From CAILZL01 sp963748005 (lineage in GTDB: Bacteria; Pseudomonadota; Gammaproteobacteria; Steroidobacterales; Steroidobacteraceae): a stretch of 64,000 nucleotides of DNA. The stretch's first letter is position 1. Each line of letters opens with the position of its first letter. Made by a program: the position numbers and the translations under genes. Under the pieces are notes generated by a model that worked only from the letters and a program-made list of their open reading frames with translations, did not search any database and was not told the DNA's origin. The stretch spans positions 372,001 through 436,000 of the forward strand of contig CAVVHH010000002.1 in the NCBI GenBank assembly GCA_963748005.1. The letters run 5' to 3'. Below are positions 19,101 to 29,200 of the stretch, piece by piece.

Positions 19101-22067
19101 TCACCACTGATAACGAACACCCAACGTGAATCGGCGCCCGAGTGCATCATAGATGTCGGTCTCGGTTGGCTCGATCCACGAACGGGAACTGATAGTCGTT
19201 ACCGGCGGATCCTGGTCGAACACATTCGTGACGTTGAAATAAACTTCGCCGTCACCGCCGCGCAACTGTGGCAGCTGAAAGCTCAGCGTCATGTCCGTGT
19301 ACCAGACCGCCGGCACATCAGTGAAAGTGATGTCCACCCCATCCACGTAATTGGGATTGTTCTTTGCGCTGGCGATGTAGCGCTCCTGCAAATAGATACC
19401 AAAGCGTCCGATATCGTAGTTCGCCGAGAGACGACCGCGCCATTCCGGATTGATGCCGCAACCGTTACTGATCGCACCGATGGGGCTCAGATTCGACCCG
19501 CCCGTCCCCGCCGGACAGCCGATGGAGGGATCATCCAGGGTGAGCAGCTGATTTGCAGTCAGGCGCAAGCCCAGGGCACCAGGTCCGAGGTTGGTCTTGT
19601 AGGCCACCTCGTAGTCGATACCGGAGGTTGACACCTTGCCGATGTTAAGCAGTGGGTTGTAGACCACCACAAAGTCGGCGGCAGTGATGTTGGCAGTGGT
19701 TGTCACGGGCTGCCCATTGACCAGGATGAGCGAGCAGGCAGCCTGGTTGCCAAAGTAGCAAGCGTCAATGCTGTTCTGGTTACCGGGCGCCTCAATCGCC
19801 CCTGTGATGTCGATCTGGTACCAGTCGACGGACGCCTGTAAACCCGGTGCGAAGCTGGGCGACAGTACCAGACCGGCCGTGTACGTCTTGGCGTGTTCTG
19901 GATTCAGATCCGGATTACCCGTGCTGATGTTCTGGCCGCTCGACCGGATGCCGTTAGGAGCCGCCGCGTAGGGAACCGTATTGCGTCCTTGCGTGACCGA
20001 CGCGGTATTGAACAACTCGAGTACCGAAGGCGCACGCGTATCCGTCGACATCGTGCCGCGCACTCGCATGCTGTTGTTAACCGTCCAGTTCAGGCCGATC
20101 TTCCACATGTTCTCGACGCCACTCTGGCTGTAGTCGGACAGGCGACCGGCAAAGGTTGTGGACAAGTCCTGGATCATCGGCACATCCTTCAACAGAGGCA
20201 CGCCGAATTCCAGATAGCCTTCCGTGACGCTGATCGTGCCGCTCAAAGGACTCGGATTGTAGTACTGATAGCCGCCATATCGCCCCTGCAGGCCGGCCGG
20301 AAAACCGCGAATACCAGTGCCGTCGATAGTAATGGCAGACAGGGCGTCGACCTTGCGGTCGGCGACCATGCGACGATAGTTCATGCCTGATGCGAAGCTG
20401 ATGGGGCCTGCGCCCAAGGTAATGTTGTCGCCAAAATCGCCGCGCACATTGGCATCAAAGGTTGTCTGCTTGAGAGAGATATCGGCGGTGTTGTCGCCCC
20501 AGATGAAGTTGGTAGCTTCCTGACTGACAGAGCCATTGCCGAACAGGTTCGCCGGCACGCATCCAGGATCCATGCCTGTGCCGCTGGGTACGAAGACGTT
20601 GGCCGTGTTGTACCACTGCGATCGGCAAACAATCTGCCCGGTGGTGGGATGCCGCACGGCATCGGCAGCGGCGTACAGATTGCGCATGATGGTGTTGCGG
20701 ATGTCGAGTTCCTGAAGCGTGTCCTGCAGCGTGATCGTACTGTCAAACGACCAGCGGTCGTTGATGCTGCCTTTGACGCCCGTGGCAAAACGCTTCACTT
20801 CCGTATTGCCTGTAACTTCCTGGAAACCCATATCCAGGTCATACCGTGTCAGCATCAACGACTGCGTTCCCGCCACCGTGCCCAGAGGCTGGGTGACCGC
20901 CGCCGGCAGGTAGGCATTGTCCTCGAAGATTCTGAACTGGGTGGTGGTCAGCTGCGACGCAACCTGGGCCTGTAGGAAAGTCTTACTCAGGTTGTAACTG
21001 CCCTCTGCCCACAACGTTACGTTGGCGTTGATGTCATACTCGCCATGCAGGAAGACGGAGGTCCGCTCTGCATCCGGCGTGAAGGGCTGGTTGACGATGG
21101 CGCCGTCGCCACCACCGGCAAACCCGGCGTGATAGCTGCCAAAATTGAATGGAGCAACGACACCGCCCGGCAGGAACTGTTGGTTGACCAGCCCACTACA
21201 GGCTGCAACCGTACATTGCGCCGTTCCGGTCACAGCGTTCATGACGGAAGTAATCGTGCCACCGTAGGAGCCGTACTCGGACTTGGCATCGGGAACGATT
21301 ACGATCGATGGTCCCGACGTACCGGCAGGTTTGGGCCACGCGCCCGTGGGATGGTCAAACCAGTCACGGCCGGTCTCCTCACCGTAGGTCAATCCCTTCA
21401 ACTTGAAGTATTCAACGGCGCCGACCACCCTGGAGCGGTCGCTCAGGGCCTTGCCGAACGCAACGGACAGCTTGCCGTTTTCTGCATCGCTTTGTCCCGT
21501 AATGCCCGCATTGAGGTCAACCTTCAGCCCCTCGAACGTGGTGTCCAGCACAAAGTTGACGACACCCGCCACGGCGTCAGAACCATAGGAAGCGGAGGCA
21601 CCACCGGTCACGACGTCAACCCGCTTGACCAGATTCTGCGGAATGATGTTGATGTCCACCGAATTGACCACGTTGGTCACACCCATGCGCTGACCATTCA
21701 GCAGAACCAGTGTCCGGTTCGGACCCAGGCGACGCAGATCCAGCAGATTCTGACCATTGGTCTGGGAGTTTCCTGACCCCTGACCAGAAGTGGTGTTCTG
21801 AATTGAACCAGCCAGCGATGGCAGCTGCGCCAGTGCCTCGCCCATGTTGTTCGGTACCGCCGCCACGAGGTCTTCAGCTGCGACCATTGTCACGGGGGTT
21901 GGCGTTGCGAATCCGCTCGCCAGCCGGCTACCCGTCACTACGACTTCTTCGAGCGCAATATCCTCGGGCGAGGTATCAGCCGTCGCAGTCGAAGATTGAG
22001 CGAAACATGGAGTTGCCAGCGCTGCAGTAAGCGCAAGGAACGCGACTTGAGAACGATTACCGAACAT
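19101..22067 (-). CDS. TonB-dependent outer-membrane receptor 1
   Basis: A 988-residue receptor. A signal peptide (MFGNRSQVAFLALTAALATP, then CFAQSS) is followed by a TonB-box-like EEVVVTGSRL, a plug domain (VDINIIPQNLVKRVDVVTGG, GSDAVAGVVNFVLD) and a 22-strand-type barrel ending RFTLGVRYQW with the C-terminal aromatic. There is no STN domain, so it is a transporter without sigma/anti-sigma signalling. It is a close paralogue of the receptor at 26251-29256. Transcription probably starts in the 22068-22685 region, which has a Pho-box-like direct repeat. The three CapA-like exported proteins lie downstream and may process what it imports (inference). The ligand is unknown. Confidence 0.93.
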   Translation of the reverse strand: MFGNRSQVAFLALTAALATPCFAQSSTATADTSPEDIALEEVVVTGSRLASGFATPTPVTMVAAEDLVAAVPNNMGEALAQLPSLAGSIQNTTSGQGSGNSQTNGQNLLDLRRLGPNRTLVLLNGQRMGVTNVVNSVDINIIPQNLVKRVDVVTGGASASYGSDAVAGVVNFVLDTTFEGLKVDLNAGITGQSDAENGKLSVAFGKALSDRSRVVGAVEYFKLKGLTYGEETGRDWFDHPTGAWPKPAGTSGPSIVIVPDAKSEYGSYGGTITSVMNAVTGTAQCTVAACSGLVNQQFLPGGVVAPFNFGSYHAGFAGGGDGAIVNQPFTPDAERTSVFLHGEYDINANVTLWAEGSYNLSKTFLQAQVASQLTTTQFRIFEDNAYLPAAVTQPLGTVAGTQSLMLTRYDLDMGFQEVTGNTEVKRFATGVKGSINDRWSFDSTITLQDTLQELDIRNTIMRNLYAAADAVRHPTTGQIVCRSQWYNTANVFVPSGTGMDPGCVPANLFGNGSVSQEATNFIWGDNTADISLKQTTFDANVRGDFGDNITLGAGPISFASGMNYRRMVADRKVDALSAITIDGTGIRGFPAGLQGRYGGYQYYNPSPLSGTISVTEGYLEFGVPLLKDVPMIQDLSTTFAGRLSDYSQSGVENMWKIGLNWTVNNSMRVRGTMSTDTRAPSVLELFNTASVTQGRNTVPYAAAPNGIRSSGQNISTGNPDLNPEHAKTYTAGLVLSPSFAPGLQASVDWYQIDITGAIEAPGNQNSIDACYFGNQAACSLILVNGQPVTTTANITAADFVVVYNPLLNIGKVSTSGIDYEVAYKTNLGPGALGLRLTANQLLTLDDPSIGCPAGTGGSNLSPIGAISNGCGINPEWRGRLSANYDIGRFGIYLQERYIASAKNNPNYVDGVDITFTDVPAVWYTDMTLSFQLPQLRGGDGEVYFNVTNVFDQDPPVTTISSRSWIEPTETDIYDALGRRFTLGVRYQW

Positions 22068-22102
22068 CCCATCTCCCCCTACAAAGTTGAGCGCGCGAAT
22101 TC

Positions 22103-22125
22103 AATCGCGACGCCAGTACGTGATT
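22103..22125 (-). promoter_or_regulatory. Conserved leader element shared by TonB receptors 1 and 2
   Basis: The 23 bases containing AATCGCGACGCCAGT match 29289-29311 at 21 positions, and the element lies 36 bases (33 in the other case) before the receptor start codon. It is either a shared 5'-leader control element or a remnant of the duplication that made the two receptors. Confidence 0.5.
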
Positions 22126-22204
22126 AATTTGATGTTTGAGAGAAACAAGTCCCGGCGGTACCGCAGACTCGTACAAATTGGCCGGTTGAAGATAGCGCTG
22201 ATAG

Positions 22205-22222
22205 CTGTCATTCCGCTGTCAT
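22205..22222 (-). promoter_or_regulatory. Pho-box-like direct repeat upstream of TonB receptor 1
   Basis: CTGTCAT-TCCG-CTGTCAT: two identical 7-base repeats with an 11-base period, the spacing used by PhoB/OmpR-family regulators, and the same half-site as the classical Pho box. Read on the receptor strand it is ATGACAG-N4-ATGACAG followed by N3-TCAGCG; the same composite recurs upstream of receptor 2. In classical PhoB promoters the CTGTCAT strand is the transcribed direction, so the orientation here is reversed. Confidence 0.6.
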
Positions 22223-22650
22223 TCTGTTGCGATGGAGCAACGACCTGGCAGGACAACGTTGTCGAGCTATGGGCAGAATTTCATTGATAGTAAGCGCCGG
22301 GATATCTCTTCATGGCGACGTTGTGCTGTGCGAACAACAAACAAGCGATGCCGCGGATCGAATACACCTTCTGGACTGCATCAGAAGTAGCAGCGCGAAT
22401 TCCTGCGCCAGACAGGATGCGAGCAGTGAAGTATGGTTGTTCCGGACAAACGACGAGCAACGCCGTATGGCGCTTTCTGGGGCCCAACCCGAAGGAAGGC
22501 GGACTCGCGCCTGATTGGAATATGGGGCTGAGGACTTTGTCGTGACCGAAGGAAATCCCTGTGGAACACCTTGGCTTGAGTACGTTGAGTACACTACGCT
22601 CGGTGCGCCGCGTCCTGAACCTTTCTGGTCGCCGTCGCGCCGACGCCACC

Positions 22651-22687
22651 AGCAGGTTGTTGAAAATATGATTTTCAACAACCTGCT
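22651..22687. repeat. Perfect 17-base inverted repeat overlapping the sensor kinase stop
   Basis: AGCAGGTTGTTGAAAAT, a three-base spacer ATG, then the exact complement. The right arm overlaps the TAG stop of the sensor kinase. It can form a stable stem but has no T-run, and it may be a terminator-like stem, an RNA processing site or the footprint of a mobile element end. Confidence 0.75.
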
Positions 22688-24089
22688 AAGACGTAGCTGC
22701 TTCAAACCGCACCGACACCCTCAGTCCATGCCCGGATGGGGGCGTATCGATCGACACCTGCGCGTGCAGCGCTTCACTCAGCGTCTTGACGATTGACAGT
22801 CCCAGACCACTGCCTGGTTGCACCTGATCACGCGGCAAGCGGTAGAAGCGTTCAAAAATGTGCTTCATTTCCTCTTGCGGAATTCCAGGGCCGTCATCTT
22901 CCACACTCATGCCGACAGACTGGGCTGTTTCATCAACAGAGATACACACACTCCCCCCGGGCAGGTTGTAGCGGATTGCATTATCGAGAAGGTTGGTGAG
23001 GATCTCAGCAGCGATGACCGGCTCCGCATACACCCAGGCGGGTCGTTGCTCCGCATTGACGGAAAGGCTGATGTCACGCTGCGCTGCCAGTGGGATCAGG
23101 TCGCCAGCGACCTGGGTAATCACCGTACGCAAATCAATTCGCGAGCGGGAGATACCGCCGCGGACCGCTTCATCCGCATGCGCCAACTTGATAAGACGTA
23201 TCAGCAGCGACTCAAGACGCGTGACTGCGCCCTGCACATCCTCCAGAGCGCTGGCGTCCGGACTGCCCGGTGACACGTGTCGACTGAGCACAGCAAGATG
23301 TGTCTTCAGAACGGCCAGCGGCGTGCGCATCTGATGGGAAGCATCAGCAGTGAATTGACGCATCCCGGCGACCGCACCCTCCAGTCGCTTGAGCAGATGA
23401 TTGAAGCCGCCGACCAGGCCGACGAGTTCGGTAGGAGCGTTGCGCAAATCCAGCGGCGCGAAGTTGGCGTGATCCGCTGGTCGGGCATCGAGCTCCTCGC
23501 GTATCCGGTTCACCGGTCGCAAGCTCCACTTCAAGGTGGGCCAGACCAGCAATCCTGCAACAACCACGAAACTCAACTCCAGCAGGTACAAAGCGGCCAG
23601 CATCACGAATGCCAGACGCCGGCGTTCGCCAAGCGTCTGCGCAACCTGGACCACAACCGGGCTGGACATTCGCGGCAGACGGCGTAGCTCAGCGGCGATA
23701 CGCACGCGCTGTCCTTTGAAATTGGCGTACCCGAATACCCTCTGGCCCGGCCCCGCACCCAGCAGGCTCACAACTGGAAGATCCTCGTAGCCTGTCAGCA
23801 GCTGGTTCCCCTGACGCACACTGTAGTAGACGTTGTCGCCTTGATCATTTTCGAGCATGCCCAGCGAGGAAGGCGGAATGTCGAAGGTGACGCTGCCTTG
23901 CTCCGGTGCGACGGATTCGGCGATCTCCTGCACTGACGCGCCGAGCAGCTTGTCGAATGATCGCTCCACGATGCGATCGATGAGCACGGTGCCCACAGCG
24001 CCCAGCCCGATTGCGACTGTGCTCAACGTTGTAATCATGACCCAGAGCAGACGCCGGGTCACCGATCGGCCGGAACCTCCCGCCCGCAT
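22686..24089 (-). CDS. TctE-like sensor histidine kinase
   Basis: A 467-residue membrane sensor kinase. Two transmembrane helices (LLWVMITTLSTVAIGLGAV and LAALYLLELSFVVVAGLLV) flank a periplasmic domain of the 2CSK_N type seen in TctE and QseC relatives. HisKA reads DASHQMRTPLAVL, the N-box is NLLDNAIRYN, and the G-boxes are DDGPGIP and GSGLGLSIVK. The ATG at 24089 overlaps the TGA of the response regulator by one base, so the two are translationally coupled; GTG at 24092 is an alternative. TctE-type kinases usually sense a small carboxylate or similar solute, often with a periplasmic binding protein, which fits the divergent gene at 24852. Confidence 0.88.
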   Translation of the reverse strand: MRAGGSGRSVTRRLLWVMITTLSTVAIGLGAVGTVLIDRIVERSFDKLLGASVQEIAESVAPEQGSVTFDIPPSSLGMLENDQGDNVYYSVRQGNQLLTGYEDLPVVSLLGAGPGQRVFGYANFKGQRVRIAAELRRLPRMSSPVVVQVAQTLGERRRLAFVMLAALYLLELSFVVVAGLLVWPTLKWSLRPVNRIREELDARPADHANFAPLDLRNAPTELVGLVGGFNHLLKRLEGAVAGMRQFTADASHQMRTPLAVLKTHLAVLSRHVSPGSPDASALEDVQGAVTRLESLLIRLIKLAHADEAVRGGISRSRIDLRTVITQVAGDLIPLAAQRDISLSVNAEQRPAWVYAEPVIAAEILTNLLDNAIRYNLPGGSVCISVDETAQSVGMSVEDDGPGIPQEEMKHIFERFYRLPRDQVQPGSGLGLSIVKTLSEALHAQVSIDTPPSGHGLRVSVRFEAATS

Positions 24090-24778
24090 CACATCTGCTC
24101 GAGCATGTACCCGAGGCCCCGCACGGTTCGAATATGCGGCCCTCCGGCGGCGAGCCTTTTGCGAAGTCTACCGATATAGACCTCCAGCGCATTGGCACCC
24201 ACATCCTCGTCGAGTCCAAACACCATGTCCGCCAACTTCTCGCGCAGCACGATCTTCCCGGCGCGAATCACCAGCTGCTCCAGCACGGCTCGCTCCCGTC
24301 GCGGCAATTCCAGCAACTCATCGCCGAGACGAAATGCCCCGTTGGTATGTTCAAGCGTCAATCGGCCCACCGTAATCGAGGGCGATGGATCACCTTGCGC
24401 CCGACGTAACAGGGCACGCACCCGTGCCAGCAGCTCCGACGGTTCGAAAGGCTTCAGAAGATAATCGTCAGCGCCCAGGTCCAGCCCGAGAACCCGGTCA
24501 TCCAGCGCGCTGCGTGCCGTGAGTATGAGCACCGGGCAGCGTGCAGATTCGCTGCGCCCCCGGACTTCGCGACCGCGCATCTGTTTGAGAACCTCAAATC
24601 CGGACAGGTCCGGCAAGCCCAGATCCAATATCATTGCCGCATAGGAACCGGCTGCCTGGTGTGCCAGCGCCGCCTGTCCGGTGGCGACTGATTCCACGTC
24701 GTAGCCGCTGTGTCTGAACAACGCAACCAGACCACGAGCGAGGGCTGCATCGTCCTCAACGAGTAGAATACGACTCAT
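24089..24778 (-). CDS. OmpR/TctD-family response regulator
   Basis: A 229-residue regulator. The receiver domain begins MSRILLVEDDAAL, with phospho-acceptor Asp in ILDLGLPDL and Lys in LLKPFEPSEL. A winged-helix DNA-binding domain follows (ELPRRERAVLEQLV, then VYIGRLRKRL and IRTVRGLGYML). ATG 24778 is preceded by GGAGATG; GTG 24784 is an alternative. OmpR-family regulators bind direct repeats with about 10-11-base spacing, so the repeats upstream of the two flanking receptors are candidate targets, alongside PhoB. It is divergent from the solute-binding protein gene. Confidence 0.92.
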   Translation of the reverse strand: MSRILLVEDDAALARGLVALFRHSGYDVESVATGQAALAHQAAGSYAAMILDLGLPDLSGFEVLKQMRGREVRGRSESARCPVLILTARSALDDRVLGLDLGADDYLLKPFEPSELLARVRALLRRAQGDPSPSITVGRLTLEHTNGAFRLGDELLELPRRERAVLEQLVIRAGKIVLREKLADMVFGLDEDVGANALEVYIGRLRKRLAAGGPHIRTVRGLGYMLEQM

Positions 24779-24815
24779 AAACACATCTCCGGGATCGCAT
24801 GATGGTCAGCCCCTC

Positions 24816-24821
24816 TATAAT
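24816..24821 (+). promoter_or_regulatory. Candidate -10 element for the solute-binding protein gene
   Basis: A perfect TATAAT lies 30 bases before the ATG at 24852, in the 73-base divergent gap. No convincing -35 hexamer is present at 17 bases, which would suit an activator-dependent promoter. Confidence 0.4.
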
Positions 24822-24851
24822 CGTGAAATTCCCCCAGCTGTGAGGCTGCAT

Positions 24852-25961
24852 ATGTTCTCGAGACGAACCTTCACGTTGAGCAGTCTCGCCTGGACCGCAA
24901 CCGGCTGCGGCCTCGGGGCAGATGTCAACACGGCTCGCCTTGGATTCCCTTCGTCTCATTCTAGGCTCGAGGCCGCCGCACGCAAAGAGGGGGCGCTGCG
25001 CATCGATGCCGCAACCGGCCTGCTTGGATTCGAAGACCTGGGGATACGTGGAGTCGAAGACTTGCTGGAATCGTTCAAGCGTCTGTATCCGGAAATAGCC
25101 GTCGACTATCACCGTCCAAACTCCAGCGAGCTATACACGAATTTTCTGCAGGAAGTCAGCACCGGCCATCCAACGGCGGATATTCTGGTCAGTCCCGCCA
25201 TGGATCTGCAGTTCAAGCTGGTCAACGATGGCTTCGCACAGACCTACGAGTCGCCGGAGAAGCCGCACCTGCCCGATTGGGCAGTCTGGAAGGACCAGGC
25301 TTACGCCATTACTGCCGATCCGATTGTCTTTGCCTACAACAACGAGCTCATGCCGCCCGCGGACGTCCCGGGTTCGCACGCTGAACTTGCGGATCTGCTG
25401 CGGCGCAAGCCGGACCAGTATCGTGGCAAGATCGCCAGCTACGATCCCGAGCGCAGCGGCACCGGCTATCTCTACTACACACAGGACCTGCTGCTGAGCC
25501 GCGATACGCTCGACCTCGTGCAAGCAGTGGGACGGACGCAACCCATGTTCTACGTCTCAGGAGCGGAGGCCAGAGATAAGGTGTCAAGCGGCGAACACGT
25601 GTTGGCCTACAATATGGTCAACTCGTACATGGTCTCGAGACAAGCGCTGCACCCGAATATTCGCATTGTATTTCCAAGCGATTACACACTGGTGGTATCG
25701 CGCGTAGCACTTATTCCGAAGATGGCAAGGCATCCCGCCGCAGGCAAGCTGTTTCTCGATTTCCTGCTCTCCGAGCTCGCACAGAACCTGATGGCGAGCC
25801 AATACATACAGCCGATCCGCAATGGCGTTCCCATAACCGGGGCAGCACCCCCACCCGAGGTGGTACGACGGATCCATTTCGGCCCGTCGTTGCTGGCCAA
25901 TCTTGATGAATTCAGACGCCGCCGCGTACTGCATGAGTGGCGACGCGCTCTGGAATCATGA
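24852..25961 (+). CDS. Periplasmic solute-binding protein (iron/hexose-phosphate-type ABC family)
   Basis: A 369-residue periplasmic binding protein of the Fe(3+)/AfuA-like type. It starts MFSRRTFTLSSLAWTATGCG, a Tat-like signal with a possible but weak lipobox ending in Cys. Family-typical segments are present: FKRLYPEIAVDYHRPNSSEL, ADPIVFAYNNELMPP and YNMVNSYM. No ABC permease or ATPase gene is nearby. Together with the divergent TctDE-like system, the protein may serve as a ligand sensor rather than a transport component, a known arrangement. The frame also opens at GTG 24840, but ATG 24852 with AGGC upstream fits better. Confidence 0.82.
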   Translation: MFSRRTFTLSSLAWTATGCGLGADVNTARLGFPSSHSRLEAAARKEGALRIDAATGLLGFEDLGIRGVEDLLESFKRLYPEIAVDYHRPNSSELYTNFLQEVSTGHPTADILVSPAMDLQFKLVNDGFAQTYESPEKPHLPDWAVWKDQAYAITADPIVFAYNNELMPPADVPGSHAELADLLRRKPDQYRGKIASYDPERSGTGYLYYTQDLLLSRDTLDLVQAVGRTQPMFYVSGAEARDKVSSGEHVLAYNMVNSYMVSRQALHPNIRIVFPSDYTLVVSRVALIPKMARHPAAGKLFLDFLLSELAQNLMASQYIQPIRNGVPITGAAPPPEVVRRIHFGPSLLANLDEFRRRRVLHEWRRALES

Positions 25962-26187
25962 TCCTGTTTGACCGACTGCTGCGGTAGAAACCCGCAAGGA
26001 CGAGATTGAGATGAGGCAAGGTCACAAAATGCATCGCCATGCCGTTACCGCTTGTGCACCGTCCATTCAGATGGCGGATTGCATCTTTTGCGCCGGTGCA
26101 TTTTGCTTCCTGTTGAACAGAACAATACTCACCAGCGCCGAGTTGCCATTCATTCTGACACCGTCAATATGCGGCGATAGCTGAAAA

Positions 26188-26214
26188 AGAAAGCCCCGCA
26201 ATGCGGGGCTTTCT
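26188..26214 (-). terminator. Intrinsic terminator after TonB receptor 2
   Basis: Twelve-base arms AGAAAGCCCCGC and GCGGGGCTTTCT close on a three-base loop. Read on the minus strand the stem is followed by a T-rich run (TTTCTTTTT including the stem end). It lies 37 bases past the receptor stop and between convergent genes, so it may serve the plus-strand gene too. Confidence 0.85.
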
Positions 26215-26250
26215 GGTCTTATCAGCTTGACTTATACGCCGCTACTGTCA

Positions 26251-29200
26251 TCACCACTTGTAGCGAACGCCCAAGGTGTAGCGGCGACCCAGCACGTCAT
26301 ACAACCCTTCTTCAGTCGGATCGACCCAGGAACGGCCTGCACCTGAGTTGGTGGGCGGCGGATCCTTATCGAACACATTGGTGGCATTGAAATACGCTTC
26401 ACCAGCGCCACCACCCAAGTCCGGCAGCTTGTACGTGAGCGTCATGTCGGTGTACCACATCTCCGGCACCGTGTTATCCGAAATATCGATGCCTTCAATA
26501 TAGTTCGGATTACGCACGCCATCCTTGATATAGCGCTGCTGCACATAGATGCCAAAACGGTTGATGTCGTACCTTGCCGAGATGCGGCCTTTCAGTTCCG
26601 GATTGGTACCACAACCACCTATAGCGCCCACAAAATCAACCACCTTCTTGCCCGTTGAGCTAACCGTGCAGTTGCTGTCCGGATTGTATTCATCAAGCAG
26701 ATAGTTTCCGGTCAGCCGCATGGTCAATTCGCCGGGTCCCACCGGGGTCCGGAAAGTCGCATCGAAGTCGATGCCGGAGGTATAGCTATTAGCTGGTTCG
26801 TTCCTCAATTGATTGGTGACGATGATGAAGTCACTGGTCCTCGTCTCCGTCAGCTTCATGCTTGCGGGATCGGCCGGGACACTATTGATGGTGATCCACG
26901 AACAATCTTCCACGGCGCCCGCAGCGCAACCATCGATGAGGTCCTGTGAAGCCGTCGGCGCGATCGAACCCAGCAGCTCGATCTTGTACCAATCTACCGA
27001 AGCCTGGAATCCCGGCAGGAACGCAGGATTGAACACGAGGCCTGCAGTGTAAGTCTTGGCATGTTCGGGAAACAGTTCTTCGTTGCCAATCTCCTTGTTC
27101 TGGCCAGAACGTCCCAGCGTATAAGTGCCACGAGAGACTTGCCCCGTATTGAACAGTTCGATCACCGTCGGCGCGCGTGTGTCGGCCGAGAGGGTGCCGC
27201 GCACACGTACGCTGTCGTTGATCGTCCAGTTCAAACCCAGCTTCCACATGTTCTCTACACCGCTCTGGCTATAGTCCGTCAGACGGCCGGCCAGGGTGGT
27301 CGACAGCTCCTTGACGCCCGTCAGATCTTTCAGCAACGGTACGCCAAACTCCGTATAGCCTTCTGTAACAGTGACGTTGCCACCAATGGCAACCGGGCTG
27401 TAATACGAATAGCCGCCCTGGCCATATTGAACCTGCGGATTGATGGTCCGCATGTCACCCAGATACACCGGCCCCGGTGTATTCATGGTAATGCCGGATA
27501 GTGGATCCACTGTGCGCGAAGCCGTCTGACGGCGATAGTTCATACCGCTGGCAAAACTGATCGGACCCGCGCCCAAGGTAATGTCATCGCCAAAATCACC
27601 GCGCAGGTTCAGATCGACGGTGTACTGCTTGAGGTCGATATCCGCAGTGTTCACCCCCATTACGTAATTCTTCGCCGCCTCGCTGACCGACCCGTCGCCA
27701 AACACGTTGATGGGCACGCAACCCGGATCCAGTCCGGTACCACCGGGCACGAAGGTGCCAATGCTGGTGGCAGTGGTGCCGGTGTACCACTGCGAGCGGC
27801 ACACAATCTGGTTGTTGGTGGGATGTACCACGGCATCCGCTGCTGCATAGAGTCTGCGCATGATCGCCGTGCGTACATCCAGATCCTGATGCGTGTCCTG
27901 ATAACCCAGGATGGTGTCATAGGACCAGCGATCATTGATGCTGCCTTTCACGCCGGTGGCAAAGCGTGCCACATACACATTGCCGGTGACCTCGTTGTAA
28001 CCCAGGTCCCGGCTGTAGCGAGTCATCTCTATGTACTGCAGCCCGGGAACAGTTGACGCAGTCAATACCGACTTCACAGCAGCCGGCATGTAGGCATTGT
28101 CTTCATACAAACGGAACGCACTGGTGGTCTGCGATTGCAGTACCTGTGCCTGGTTAAAGGTCTCGCTGGCGTTGTAGCTGGCCTCACCCCACAGCGTCGC
28201 GTGGTCGTTAACATCGAATTCACCGTGAAGGAAGGCGCCATAACGTTCGACATCCTTGGGTACAAACGCCTGATTCACGATGGAGCCCCCGCCCCCCGAC
28301 ACGTACGCGTTGTTACCAAATACATTGGTGCCGTCGGCCAACAACTGGGTGGCGCCCCCGGGCAGAAATGTCTGACGTATCAGCGACGCGCAAGCAGCTA
28401 ACGCGCAGTTGGCAGCGTTATTGGTAGGGGTCGGCGTGCGTACGGCAGTGATCGTGCCGCCAAAAGTGCCGTATCGCGATCGCGTATCGGGAATGAGCAA
28501 CCACCTTGGTTTGCTGGTCGCGCCGGAATCCACCGACATCACAGGATTGGTATGCCAGTCACGACCGGTATCCTCGCCCCACACAATGCCGCTGAGTGCG
28601 AAATACTCCAGGCTACCGACAACCCGGGCGCGATCGCTGAGATGCGTGCCGAACGCCATGGAAACCTTGCCGTTCTGCGCGTCGTTGTAAGCAGTCTGAC
28701 CGTAGTTGACGTCGAACTTGAAACCTTCGAACTGGTTATCGAGGATGAAGTTGACCACGCCGGCGACCGCATCGGAACCATAGGATGCAGATGCACCGCC
28801 AGTTACTACGTCCACGCGCTTGACCAGATTCTGCGGAATGATGTTGATGTCCACCGCGCCTTCGACGTTGGTGACACCCATGCGCTGGCCATCCAGCAGA
28901 ACAAGAGTGCGGTTGCTGCCCAGTTGCCGCAGGTTCAGCAGGTTCTGGCCATTGGTGTTGGAGTTGGCGGACCCTTGTCCAGAGGTGGTGTTCTGTACGG
29001 ATCCAGCCAGCGATGGCAGCTGCGCCAGTGCCTCGCCCATGTTGTTGGGCACCGACGCTATCAGGTCCTCAGCGGCGACCATCGTCACCGGTGTCGGTGT
29101 GTCGAAGCCGGTGGCAAGCCGGCTACCCGTGATGACGACTTCTTCCAGCGCCAGATCACCTTCGCCACCCGGTGCCGTCGAAGATTGGGCAAAACACGGA

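Larger units (their letters stand above)
22068..22685. other. Long upstream region of TonB receptor 1
   Basis: This 618-base gap contains two stretches also found before TonB receptor 2: a block at 22103-22125 and direct repeats at 22205-22222. Next to the sensor kinase end is a perfect inverted repeat. Between about 22280 and 22650 there are overlapping open frames on both strands, none with a ribosome site or a recognised domain; this part could be remnant DNA. Confidence 0.5.

Noticed and set aside
22281..22649. A 122-codon minus-strand open frame before the inverted repeat
   Set aside because: Overlapping frames exist on both strands, none with a start signal or recognised domain; it is treated as unassigned intergenic DNA.
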